The notes beneath the pieces were generated by a model. The model had not been told where the DNA came from. It saw only the letters and a list, made by a program, of their open reading frames with translations, and searched no databases. Both the position numbers and the translations under genes were made by a program. From Coccinella septempunctata (Eukaryota > Arthropoda > Insecta > Coleoptera > Coccinellidae), in NCBI RefSeq assembly GCF_907165205.1, contig NC_058198.1, positions 3,077,001-3,141,000 of the forward strand: a DNA stretch of 64,000 nucleotides, given 5' to 3'. Shown here piece after piece: positions 25,601 to 37,700 of the stretch; position 1 is the first letter of the stretch, and each line of letters opens with the position of its first letter.

Positions 25601-28570
25601 GCTTCGACTACGTACCGGACGACGGTGCGCGTCGAACCCAATCGCAATTGTGTCGAATGGGTACCGGCCTGAGTTTTCGATTAATTGAAATCTCATTTCC
25701 AGATTAAGCGGCGATCAATTTTTGGCAGAAACGCCCCGCGCGACGATTCAAACGCGTCTTCCATTAGCCGAATTCGTTATTTTTGAATTGGTGAGTAGGT
25801 TCTACGTAAAAAGTGCCTATAGAAGGTTCAAGTTTCATATTTGAAACTTCAAAGACATCAAAGCTATATTTTCTGCTAATAACTCAAAAACCAAGAGTCG
25901 TAGGAGGCTACGGTTTTCACCATTCTTTGTTCCTCTGGAAAAGAGCTCGAAAAGTTTCATCAGTTTTGCTCTAACTAACCTAGTTTCACAGATTCCCTCA
26001 CTAAACATCGAATTTGTGACACCCTGCTCATTTCAACAAATTTCTAGACAAATTGAAAATAAAATTACCCCTCGTATTGGAAATAAAGACAGATGTCCGA
26101 ATCTCATGAGGTCATATAATTTAGTACCTCAGTTTATGTATCGGCCACGTCAATTCAATATCATATCGTTCGTCTTTAATTCCTTTAAAAAATTGAAGTA
26201 CTAATGATAAGGCAGGAAAATGTAATTAGCTATATCATCATGTTCTCCAATTTATTCATTAGGAGACAAACATATGCCTCGAATCGATAAATAGATGTGA
26301 ATTACAATGCTCCATGCACGAAGGGGTGGAATCAAATCGACTTCACTCCACCATATAGTTTAGTTTGTATTTAAATAAACCGACAAGATCTTCCATGGCA
26401 TCTAACTATTCACTTCTCTGTATAGAGTGTCTCAACTAAAAACACCAACCTTCAAAACTCGTCTCACGAATGATATGTGCTAGATCGTCCTTCTAGCAAC
26501 GATTTCTGATCAGAAATTCTTAACGTTGAAATGTTTCGCGCCAGAGCCCTGCTTAGTATTCGGGATGTTTTCCTCGTGGAATAAAGCGAAGAATGTCGGG
26601 GTGAACTGAAAAGGGTTTAAAACTCGAAAGCGGGTATACCAAGAAACTCCACCCCCGCTAATCTATGATTGCGATTGCGTGACTCCATGCGTGTTTGGCC
26701 TACGTATGTCGTCACGACAACAAAATACGTATGTACAGAATCAGCGTTCAAATATTTCGACGGAACAGAATCCTGCCGAAAACAAAATGCGGAAAAAATC
26801 GTCGAATTTTTTTCACGAAAACAATCCCACGAGTTTCTAAATCGCTCTTTCGTGAGCATATACAGATATTTTCACGAAAAATCAGCCAGGAATACGCTGA
26901 ACCTGAACCTTTATGTACGTCAGGATGTTTTTCGATCTTTAATAGCGTTCAGTTAAACTGCTCCAGGCACTGCTCTTCCGAAAAGCAGCAGAATGAAAGA
27001 AAATAAGAGTTCGACCCCGTTTTCAGCCCCAAAGGCCAGTAACTCAACTTTATTATAATGCACGTGTTGGGAGAGATACATATTTATCAATTTGATTATT
27101 CAGTCGGATTGTTTACAGCGGTGCATCATATTCCTGAAATATTTTATCCCATCTCAGCTATTTGTTGCAGTGTGAGTTATAACATAATTTATGGAAGGAT
27201 GCGCCAGCTGCTTGTGAAAGGAGCACCCTGGAGGGTTTCTGTCTTATTCAACTGAAGAAGATTGCATTTACCACGTAAAGGCGTGTTTTTTTCCGTCAGC
27301 CCCATTTTTAGGGCCAGAAAATCTAACATTGAATCCATCAGTTGTTCAACGATGTTGATCTATCAAATTTTGATCGTTGTAATGTGAAGAAAAACATGAA
27401 AAATTAGTTTTCAAACTTCACGATAGATGCAATTAAAACATGTTTCAATACTCAATCGATTATAATAATAATCATAGGATGTTGGTCCAATATCGTTCAG
27501 TTCTTGCTCTATGTACACGAATTTTATTCTAGCAATAAAAATAAATGATTTAATTCGTTCTACCAGATGTTTTTCGCTACACTTAGGACATCCATAAGAA
27601 GTTCCTCCTAATGGAAAGCTGAAGAAACGTGAGTAAGAGGATGCAATGAAGAGTAATCCGTAATTTTGAACGAATTTCGGCGTATCGCTCAGATAAGATG
27701 CGAAATTTGGTGATTAAATGGGAAAATTACGTTAGAGGAACGGCCAAGGAAGTTCCGTTTGATGAATCCACCTTTTCGGCTATTTCGTTTCTCAAAATAT
27801 CAGACGAACTACGTAATATCGGATAGGTTGAGAGGAGAAGTTAATGAGTATAACTTTAATGAAGTCGTTTCCAGAGGCGGAAACCACTTTTTGCGCGCCG
27901 AAAGGGGTATCATAGCTGAAAAGTTTTCCACGTCTCCCTCTGTAGCATTGATACAAGTAATCAATGTTTTTATTGGAATCATTTTTATGCTCGGTTAAAA
28001 AAATTAATTAACCGTTGCAGAGATCGGAATTTGGCCAACTCTTTTACCTCCTTTCAGTTATGGGCAACTTCAATGTTGCTCAATGTTCAAAAGAACACCG
28101 ATCCGGGTGAATTGAATCCTAGAATACCGACACTCTAACTCTGGGAGTCAAGCAGAGATAAGACAACGAATAAAAACGAATTTCAGTAAACATTTTATGT
28201 CATATATATTATAACAATCGAAACAGTGAAAATAAAGCCGAAAACTGTTACAAAATGATCGTCGAACTCCAAAAACACAATTAGTTTGACTGTTGAGAAC
28301 CATTAGCTAATGAAGCGACACAAAACAAACTGGAAGACCCAACTCATCTCAAATTAGTCGTTAAATTGATGGTATCATGAAAGTTCACTGATGGATAGTT
28401 CCAAAGTGTCGATCGATCGAGAGTCATGAGCTATGGATGGTTGTTTATTCACGTCATGATAGAAATATTGCACTGTTTATTGAACAAACCACATAAAAAT
28501 AGGGAAAAGAGCGATCGGGCACGAATCTTCATTGTTTGAGACTATTCTGTATGTCTTGTTGTCCCTGATC
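22676..28570. other. Unassigned non-coding sequence
   Basis: The frames at 25,362-25,707 (two overlapping plus frames of about 100 codons and a minus frame of 79) lie in a slightly GC-richer patch and show no recognised domain. GACACCCTG at about 26,018-26,026 looks like another element end facing left. Other frames are short. Nothing further is recognised. Confidence 0.38.
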
Positions 28571-29452
28571 TACGAGGATGTATTGATATCTAGTTAGCCT
28601 AGACCAGTTCAATGCATGAAAGAAATATTGCGTCATCATAGCAACGAACAATATAGCAATCATCAAATACCTGTATTTAAAAGGGTTAAGAGGTAAGCAG
28701 ATTTACGAAGATATGCTTAATACCCTTGGTGATCAATGTCCTTCGTATGCGACCGTGAAAAATTGGACTGCAAGCTTCAAAAGAGGTAAATTTTCTATTG
28801 AAGATGATGACCGATCGGGAAGGCCAGTTTCTGTGTCATTTCCCGAAAATATCGATGCAGTTCATGACAAGATTTTATCAGACCGTCGAATTGGGCTAAA
28901 ACGGATATCTGAAGCACTGAATATTTCATACGAACGCCTTCATCATATATTTCACGTCAATTTGGATATGAGAAAAATTGCTGCAAAATGGATCCCCAAA
29001 TGTTTGAATGTTGACCAAAAGCGTGCAAGGGTAGATGCATCGCGTTCGATCTGTGCTCTATTTGAAAACGATGTAGACTTCTTAAACCGAATTGTTACTA
29101 TGGACGAGACTTGGGTACATTTTTACGATCCAGAAACAAAGCAGCAATCGATGAAATGGCGACACTCTGGTTCTCCAAGACCTAAGAAATTTCGTGTCCA
29201 AAAATCTGCTGGAAAAGTTTTTGCTTCAGTTTTTTGGGATTGCTATGGAGTAATCATGATCATCCCCTCTTATTCACCAGATTTGTCTCCATCCGACTAT
29301 CATTTCTTTCCTCAACTGAAAAAAGGTTAAAAGGTCTTGAATTTTCTTCCAACGAGGAGGTAATAGCAGCTGTGGAGGTTTGTAGAGCAAGAAGAAAAAT
29401 TTTTTTTTTAAAGGTCTATAGTAGGCTGAGAACTTTTCAATATATCCTCGTG
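28571..29452 (+). mobile_element. Mariner transposon relic, copy 6 (catalytic middle deleted)
   Basis: Both ends are present: TACGAGGATGTATTGATATC at the left and TTTTCAATATATCCTCG at the right. The right flanking TA has become TG. The leader runs straight into codon 14 of the transposase at about 28,659. An internal deletion joins GTAATCATGAT to TCTTATTCACCAG, removing the second catalytic motif. A further deletion near 29,405 joins the C-terminal coding region to the 3' untranslated end. Confidence 0.94.
28659..29400 (+). pseudogene. Mariner transposase lacking the second catalytic motif (copy 6)
   Basis: The continuous frame runs from family residue 14 (IIKYLYLKG) through the helix-turn-helix region to TMDETWVHFYDPE and on to FWDCYGVIMI. 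It then jumps to SYSPDLSPSDYHFFPQ, so the first and third aspartates survive on one frame without the second. The open frame from ATG at 28,713 is 205 codons. A lost base in the A-run before GGTTAAAAGG ends it at 29,330. It is not an active enzyme, but it retains the DNA-binding half and could in principle bind element ends (inference). Confidence 0.92.
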
Positions 29453-30911
29453 TATTTCGGTTCAATGAAGCAAATAAATCGATAAAAATGTTTCACCTTT
29501 CGAATCCTTTTCAATTCTCCCATGAAAATCGATGAAATAAATCATTAGAATTTATTCACAACCTTCGGTATCACAGAGATGGTAGCGGAAGAATTTTATA
29601 TCGAGAAGAAAAATCCAGCTACTGATTTAACGGGGAAGAATTGGAATTCTTCCACCTTCAAAGGAATCCTTTCATGTTTGCATACGTGGTCTTGTGTTTC
29701 GCACACTGTTCATCGCCTGCAAACTCACTCGGAAATATCATTTTACCACTCTGTGTTTCACTGCTCCTCCTAACTTCCTTATGTGATTTTCCTGTTATAT
29801 CTTCCGTTCCACGTCTTCGTGCCGCTTTTATTGGCCCTGACTCGCCCTCAATGCCTCCCCGTCTCGAGAACGCCGCACTTCCCCGTATCTCGAAATTCAC
29901 ACATAATTTCATTTCTTGCCAACTTCAAGTCTACCCCTAAATTTATTATTCGACGCGATGCTTGTCTATCACCCTCTTTGGGTTTTTCTATTTAACCGAT
30001 ACGTTACAGATTCGATTTCTCGTATCGGGAAATCCTCGCGAGAAACGATTAATCGGACCGATCGTGATATACAGGGTGTGCAGGTAATCTGTCGCCGAAT
30101 TTCACAGAGGGTAATTTTCAATCTATCTGAGTGTTTTTCTCCATACCTGCATGTTTTAAAATTGTTTTCCAAGTGAAACTGCGCGTTTTCCATCGGAAAA
30201 GCCGAACGATTCCGACAAATTGATGCCGCGGATGCGGGATTTAATCTTTGACGGTCATGGAATTCCGTCTGCAAGAATGTTGAAAATTAAATGTTCCCTG
30301 ACATCTGTTATTTATTAATTGTAAATTGCGGGGGTTGGGGCGGCGCAGGGCAGTGATTAGAGCGGCCGAACAGGTAGAACAAAGTATAAGTCGCCCGGGC
30401 GTAATGAAAGAAAAAGAATTAATAAATGGCAGGTATGTAGCGAGCCGAGTAATAAATCGGTCGGTCAGGAATCGAATTTTTCCACCCCGTTCGTGCCGAA
30501 ACCCCTTCGGCTAGCATGATTGCAGTAATATCGCTAGGTACATATCGAGAACTTAATCTTTGAGGGGTAGCGAGTGCAGAGCCGCTATTCACAATGACCA
30601 GCGGTCGAGAAAGTGCCTCTGACCCCATAGTTCCCGGCGTGTACAATCACGCAACCCCTTGACAATTTACCACGATGTTCATTTTTTACTGGAACACGCC
30701 AATCGTTAAAAATGCCTAAATTTTCACTGAACCTACCTAACGATTATTTTATTCAGAATGGGGTGAGTAACAATTTTGTCGACACAGACCGACCGCGATT
30801 ACGTTTCCGACGACGTCGATTTTTCGTCGATGAAATTTTAATCGAGGGGTGTCCCAAAATACAGCACCATGCTTCTGAGGATGAAGGGATGATACATAAT
30901 CCAATTGTTTT
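29453..30911. other. Unassigned sequence with one element end
   Basis: GATATACAGGGTGTGCAGG at about 30,066-30,084 matches the ACAGGGTG terminus; no partner is found. The patch at 30,320-30,660 is GC-richer with CG-containing words but has no convincing exon. Several overlapping short frames at 29,640-30,280 have no domain. Confidence 0.38.
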
Positions 30912-31335
30912 ATACAGGGTGAGTCTTTGGTCAGCAGGTTCTTGAGGTCAAAAGAAACACTTTTTTCCTTTGCCATTTTTTCCAAATCAGCTCGGTTTGA
31001 AAGATACAGGCTGTTGAAAAGCCATAAAAAATGTTATTTTTAGTCCTATCTCACAAACGGTTTCATCGAATGAAATGAATTTCGGAATATAGTTTTTCAT
31101 TTATGTGATGAATCTTTTTCGAACACAAGATATCACCCACGTCTTCCAGTTTACTCATTATGACCATTACGTACCATGAGAATACCAAAAATTCAAAGAA
31201 CCCAACTATTGAAACTAAGTTGGACGCTATCTAATGAACATTTGAACGTTTTGTAAAATGAAAGTATTCTTCATATTTTCTCGTAAAATGCGCCGTTTTC
31301 GAGTAATTTGATATTCGAAAATGAAGAATACCTGT

Positions 31336-31422
31336 GAAATATAAATTATTGGGTACTTTGGATGAATGCAATTCTGTTTAAAAGATCCACAGATGTGAAG
31401 TGTCATAGATTAAGCTTGTTAT
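31336..31422 (+). repeat. 87-bp direct repeat, left copy
   Basis: Starts GAAATATAAATTATTGGG and ends AAGCTTGTTAT. It appears identical to 31,903-31,989. Together the two flank the satellite block inside the MITE-like element. In copy B the equivalent interior appears once, so this is a duplication created with the insertion. Confidence 0.93.
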
Positions 31423-31902
31423 GCTTGAGATTAGGCAAGGTCAGTTTGGGTTAGGTTACGTTAAGTCAAGTTTGGTAAGCTTAGGTTTAGTCAAGTTTGC
31501 TTAGGGTAGCCTAGGATAGCCTAGGTTAGGATAGGTTAGGCTTGGTGGGAAAACTACGAATCCGATAGACTCAAAAACCAGTAGCCAAAGTATACTTATT
31601 CTTAGAATTAGGGAAGGTAGGTTTGGGTTAGGTTACGTTAAGTCAAGTTTGGTAAGGTTAGGTTTAGTCAAGTTTGCTTAGGGTAGCCTAGGATAGCCTA
31701 GGTTAGGATAGGTTAGGCTTGGTGGGAAAACTACGAATCCGATAGACTCAAAAACCAGTAGCCAAAGTATACTTATTCTTAGAATTAGGGAAGGTAGGTT
31801 TGGGTTAGGTTACGTTAAGTCAAGTTTGGTAAGCTTAGGTTTAGTCAAGTTTGCTTAGGGTAGCCTAGGATAGCCTAGGTTAGGATAGGTTAAACTTGGT
31901 GG
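31423..31902 (+). repeat. Satellite array 1: about 2.7 units of 177 bp
   Basis: The TTAGGSAAGG anchor recurs at 31,431, 31,608 and 31,785, exactly 177 bp apart. Each unit has about 115 bp of degenerate GGTTA/GGTTT/AAGTC short repeats, including GGGTTAGGTTACGTTAAGTC and TAGCCTAGGATAGCCTAGG. This is followed by a spacer with CCGATAGACTCAAAAACCAG and AGCCAAAGTATACTTAT. The units differ at only a few positions, so amplification is recent relative to array 2. The third unit breaks off at CTTGGTGG. Confidence 0.95.
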
Positions 31903-31989
31903 GAAATATAAATTATTGGGTACTTTGGATGAATGCAATTCTGTTTAAAAGATCCACAGATGTGAAGTGTCATAGATTAAGCTTGTTAT
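31903..31989 (+). repeat. 87-bp direct repeat, right copy
   Basis: Second copy of the segment at 31,336-31,422, continuing into the normal MITE interior TCTGAAGGGAATTCTG. The left copy continues into satellite instead. Confidence 0.93.
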
Positions 31990-32156
31990 TCTGAAGGGAA
32001 TTCTGTATCTTCAGGGGTGGCATAGCTCATAATGAAATCTCAAAATGGCTATATCTTCTTATCAGGGCCGAATCAGAAAAAATGGTACAGGAAAAAAGTG
32101 TTTCTTTTGACCTTAAGAATCTACTGTTGAAATATTCGTGCGAGCCAAAGACTCAA

Positions 32157-33780
32157 CTTGCATAAGTTCACTTCACAATCGAGGCCTGGAAGAAGTAATG
32201 AAAACGTCTAGAGAAATAAGTAACCAAGAAGAAAATTCGTCATTTTGTGGTCAAACAGAGGGTAGGGAATCCCCCTAAAGGCCTAAAACGGAATCTTTGG
32301 TCCTCTCTGTAAGAATTAGACCGTTGTGTTAGTGTTCTAGATTACCAAAAAGATGGTTGATGATTCCATGTTAATTCGCACTCCAGACAGACAGTTAATT
32401 TCAATTCGTACACCGGGAAGACTTTGGAAATAGGGAAACTTCGAGTGAAACCCGCAGTTATATCACGGACATAACTGAAATATGAGCCACCGCGGACCTC
32501 TTCAACGAATTACAAGACCGATGAAGCGGGGACAAACAAAGCCGCAGAGTTTGCGGCGTACACGTCGATATCAGAAATGAATATATCACAGATCCTGCAC
32601 AACAATGGCGAAGGATCCCCGAATCTCATCCTGGAACCCGATTATGAGACAGCGGCGGCGTTAAATACGCGGCGATAGAGCTACACATACGTATATAACG
32701 ATGCTGGCGGGGCCTCAGGAACAGCAGCACCTTAACAGCGAATACCAACTTGACCTGATACCCCAGATTCGAACGCAAGACGAACGTGCATACGCTAGAG
32801 CACATGCAAATTCGAGTTTTCCCATGCCAAATTCGTGTAATCGTTGAGCGTTGTGTCAAACTGAAACTTGATATCGCGACGTGACTTCAGTTCCTACGAC
32901 AACTGCCGCATTATATCACAGTCCTATCATCTTGACGTTCCGGGAAAACATTTCTTATTTCCAGATCGGGGGAGGAAAACCGTACGGTGAGAAGAGCGAT
33001 ACTGAACTTTCCGGGAGCGAATATTCGTAAGTTAGTACGAGCAGGCCAATTCTCGAATACTCCTACAATGCCGAGAAGAAAAAAGATGACGTTTTGGTGG
33101 TACGACCAAGAAAATTCCCCCCCTTGAATTTTCAGAATAATTTCCATCCTTCATTGTAGAAAAATCGACAAACAGAAGACAAGACCACACCGAGAGTAGC
33201 ATCATACCATATAATACTCAATGATACCATGTAGGATTCTTCTGTCAGTGCTGAGAGGCTACCTTTTCACCGAAAGAGTCTTCTACTAGCGCTGTATCAC
33301 GTGGAAAATCATCCACACCTTTCTTCTAACCCATGTCTGGAAACTTCATCATGAAATCGAAAACTTCATTCGAATTTCCCTGAAACGTTCTGAACAAACA
33401 TAAAATGAAACTGGGATTATTCAGGGAGAGACCAGATCGATGATCCGTACTCAAAAAAAAATATTTCGCGCCACGTTGTTCGCATTAATCGAATTAAAAA
33501 GCACCGCTCCTATCGTGAAACGGAATAATTTCACCTGAATTCTCCCATTATTCTCTCCTTCCAATTCTTCAGTGGAAATAACATATAATTCGTTAGAGAT
33601 GAACTGAAGCGCCTAGGGAGAATTGTTTTATTCAGGGACACCCGAGAGGATGCGTGCGAAAGAAAGACTATTATACGTCAGGATCGCTTTTATAAAGGCC
33701 CTCCGAAATGATTCTGGAGTTTCCCAATGTAATCTGATGATATAAGTCGATCGTTCCACTGATAATTAGTTCACTCTAAA
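32157..33780. other. Unassigned sequence between two satellite arrays
   Basis: The segment at 32,450-32,880 is richer in GC and CG words, with 77-codon frames lacking a recognised domain. No repeat or element end was seen. It separates the two arrays of the same satellite by about 1.9 kb. Confidence 0.4.
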
Positions 33781-34790
33781 GAGCCGAAGCATACTTATTC
33801 ATAAGGTAAGGTTAGGTTAAGTCACGTTAGGTTGGGTTAGGTTCAGGCAAGTTTGGTTAGGGTAGGCTAGGATAGCCTAGGTTAGGTTGGGTTAGGTTTG
33901 GAGCGAAAAACTTAATTTCACGATATGTCCTATTCTACAAATCCGAAAGATTCACAAGCCAGTAGCCAAAGTATACTTATGCTTGAGATTAGGCAAGGTA
34001 GGTTTGGGTTAGGTTACGTTAAGTCAAGTTTGGTAAGCTTAGGTTTAGTCAAGTTTGCTTAGGGTAGACTAGGATAGCCTAGGTTGAGTTAGGTTTGGTG
34101 GGATATCTACAAATCCGATAGATTCAAAAACCAGTAGCCAAAGTATACTTATGCTTGAGATTAGGCAAGGTAGGTTTGGGTTAGGTTAGGTTAAGTCAAG
34201 TTTGGTAAGGTTAGGTTCATTCAAGTTTGATTAGGGCAGACTAGGAGAGCCTAGGTTAGGTTGAGTTAGGTTTGGTGGGAAAACTACAAATCCTAGATTC
34301 AAAAACCAGTAGTCAAAGTAGACTTATTCTTAAGATTAGGCAAGGTAGGTTTGGGTTAGGTTAGGTTAAGTCAAGTTTGGTAAGGTTAGGTTCATTCAAG
34401 TTTGGTTAGGGCAGACTAGGAGAGCCTAGGTTAGGTTGAGTTAGGTTTGGTGGGAAAACTACAAATCCGATAGATTCAAATACCAGTAGCCAAAATATAC
34501 TTATGCTTGAGATTAGGCAAGGTAGGTTTGGGTTAGGTTAAGTTAAGTCAAGTTTAGTTAGGACAGACTAGGAGAGCCTGAGTTAGGTTTGGTTTGAAGG
34601 GGAGGAAACTTATTTTCAGGATAAGTCCTAAACTACAAATCCGATAGATTCAAAAATAAGTAGCAAAAACATACTTATTCTTAAGGTGAGGCAAGGTAAG
34701 TTTGGGTTTGATTCCGTTAGGTCAAGTCAGTTTAGGTTAGGTTGAGTCAAGTAAGGAAAGATTAGGTCAGGTAAGGCTTGGCTGAAACTT
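33781..34790 (+). repeat. Satellite array 2: about six diverged units of 172-185 bp
   Basis: The TTAGGCAAGG anchor recurs at about 33,989, 34,161, 34,336 and 34,513, with decayed versions near 33,805 and 34,687. Units carry the same GGTTAGGTTAAGTCAAG short-repeat body and the same spacer (CCGATAGATTCAAAAACCAG). The edge units are the most diverged, typical of an old array. The unit at 33,989 shares TTACGTTA and AAGCTTAGGTTTAGTC with array 1, making it the closest visible relative. Confidence 0.93.
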
Positions 34791-37700
34791 CATTTCAGAG
34801 TATGTTTCCAACTGCATTTTCGAAAATATTGAAGCGATAGCGATTGCCTTGCAATTTCTCGATATCCAGGTCGATAATCCTGAGTTCGTTAATCAGAAAC
34901 GGCCATTTCGGTGGCGTAGAAACAGTGCTTAATCTCGTGTAAGTTACACTGGCAAAGGAATACAGACATCGTCCGAATTAATTGAGTAGACTGCATATAA
35001 CCATCACATAATTAATATATTGTCTCCTCGGCAGGACACGTTTACAACTTACTCCGGAGTTGATTCGAAGATGTTTAATGCCACTTCTGCACATAAGTGT
35101 CCTATTTCAAGAGCCACCCCGAAATCCTTGCGGAAACTGCCTGCGGAGGGGAGATCAAGAGAACTAATTTGAGGTTGTTCGGCAAGGAGCGAAACGTATC
35201 CACGGCTATTTGTTCTACAACGAATGTGACGTTACCAGGGGAGCACATAATCCACTTTTACCGGCGGAGACTTGAAAAAAAATTAGATAAGGAGGGGATA
35301 TACGGCGAGGAATCTTGGCGATAATAAATCGTTCGCAATTATATAAATACCAGGGAATTCGAACCGGAAAGTTTTCACGAATTTATGGTCTTATGTTCCA
35401 CCCCCCCTCGAGGTTTAACTAACTTATCAGGGAATAATCAACGATACATGTGTGGTTTTCATGACAAAATGGCCAAGTTTGCGCCGAACCACAATTGAAG
35501 GGAACGTTCCTTGTGCTCGTTACTCTAGTCGGTTCACGTTTCTATCCATATTTAATTAGATCTACAGGCTGAGTCTTTCCTAGGAGAATTCACCCAATTC
35601 TGAATCATGTCACAATAGGCGCAGAGGATTGTTAGAACATGCATTTCCATATCGATTCTGCTAACTCAGAGTTCATGCATGATTTTTCGAACTTGACGAC
35701 AATAAGTTCAAGTTTGAGAAATATCGAAACATCATTTATAATTTGAAGATTAACTACACTGTAATTCATCACGAATGAAAATCTGAGCAGAGTTCCGTGA
35801 AATAATAGGTTAAATTGAAGTTCAATCATGAAAACATTAATTGAAATTCAAAATAGAAAATGTGGGAAAGGCTATGCGTTCGTATTTCCCTTTCCTGTTT
35901 CGCACTGAACAACGAAGTCATTCAAATTCGACTGTGTTAACAGTGAATTAATTCCTTTGAAATACCGAATTCCGGTTAAGAATATAGTCGATTTAATTAG
36001 CAATTATCCGAGCTTCATCCGCAAAATTGGGAACGCACTGGCATGATTCCATTCATCTCGAAACAAGCTGCGCTTTCAGTCGAGTTTTGTATATGGGTAT
36101 ATCCGCCCCAGCTAGAAAAAAATCTCCCAAGAAAGGATGAACTACGAGTAGATCTTGAGGAGCTTTTCGAGAAGAAATTGGATCGAAAAAAACTTGAATG
36201 GAATCTCTTGTTTGGAAATTAATCATTATGGCAACAACAGAATTTTTCCAAAATTGCAAGTTTAAAAATATTATATCTCTCGTTATATTTGCTCGATCCG
36301 ACTGAAACCTCCTGATTCATAATCCAAATTGCTGAGAATTCCACGTCTGTGTGAAATATCTATCTGAAAACTCCAGAATTTTTGGTGAACAGAGAAATGA
36401 AAAAAGGAAAGTTAGTGAATTCGAATTTTTTCGAAACAATGTTTGAGATAGGCCTCACAGAATTTATTTCGAATACGAATTATTCGTCAAGGGGCAGATC
36501 CAATCATTTGGAAGTATTTTTGCTCGAAATTCTGCTTCGAAAAAGGATTCCGAACTGAAAAATAGGCTTTGACTCGAATTATTACATCAACATTACTCGA
36601 TGCGTGCGTAATGGCAGGTAACATAATCATTTGTAGCATAATTAAAAACCGATTCCGATTGTTGAATTATAACGCACGTTTCAGCGGATCAACACTGCAG
36701 TCGTTCATTTTTCAATCACGCATCGCTATGATAAATAATTCGGGCTGTGTTATAATCAATTTTATACAATATGGTATCGCAAGTAGGGGTCTTGATTACG
36801 AATAATTCGCATATCGAATAGATATCTGCCTGCAAATGACCAAATTTAATCGATGCATGCAAATCGTCTACTCAAACGATTTAAACAAATCTTCACAGTT
36901 GAATAAATGGCGGTAATTTGTGAACAGACTTTCCGACCGAGTAAACTAAATTTCCGACTGGGAAAGATTCCATACCAACCGAGAGATATTCGAAAATGAA
37001 ATAAGAAAAAACTAATGATGAAACAACGACCGTTCGAACAAATTTCGAATATGTTCTGTTGAAGTTTTCCAATCCTGTGTAGAGTCGATAAACCAATGAT
37101 AAGGGGTGGTCGGTACCCGATAAAGGATCGGTAAATCCAATCGTTTGTATCTCTCCATTGTATTCGAAATGCCGTTTACGAAGCTCCGTCGGTTTTTATG
37201 CACAAACGAATGCTAGCTATTCGGAGGATATTGCGCACCAAGAACCATGACAAATCACGGCCGTGTCACTGAAAATTCTCTTTTCAGATTGAAACTACGA
37301 AATTCCTCCAATTTCCGCACCAATTTTGCCGCTGCTTCAGCCGCCTCGAAAGTAATTAGACCTTAATGATCGGATCCACCCACTAATTCGTTATAATAAT
37401 GGATGCTAATATCTGCTTAAATAATTTTATCAACAATTTGGTGGGATGATCCGACGCCGGCGCGACTGGTAAACTGTCGAATATATCATTGAAAATACAG
37501 ATTACCCATAATTAAAAACAGCGAACTGCAATAACGCGCGCCTTCGAGCGCCTGTTTTGTGATGTGGAATAATGGAATTCGAAAGGCACCAAGATGAAAA
37601 AAAAAAGGAAGGTTGGAGTGATTACGCTGATACTTGAGTTCGCCCAAAGTTATCCCATTGCTCGCCGGAATAGGATCAGACGGAATTTCATCCGACCGAA

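Larger units (their letters stand above)
30912..32156 (+). repeat. MITE-like repeat, copy C, enlarged by a satellite insertion
   Basis: The left end is ATACAGGGTGAGTCTTTGG followed by TTCTTGAGGTCAAAAGAAAC. The right end is its inverse, TTTCTTTTGACCTTAAGAA to GAGCCAAAGACTCAAC. The interior matches copies A and B in inverse orientation. Without the inserted block (see 31,423-31,902) the element would be about 680 bp. It has no open frame of note. The terminal motif is a non-autonomous inverted-repeat signature; the family of its driving transposase is not identifiable here. Confidence 0.85.

Noticed and set aside
31423..34790. CRISPR-like or telomere array
   Set aside because: The repeat is a 177-bp satellite monomer with internal short-repeat structure, in a eukaryotic context, with no spacer pattern and no uniform TTAGG array.
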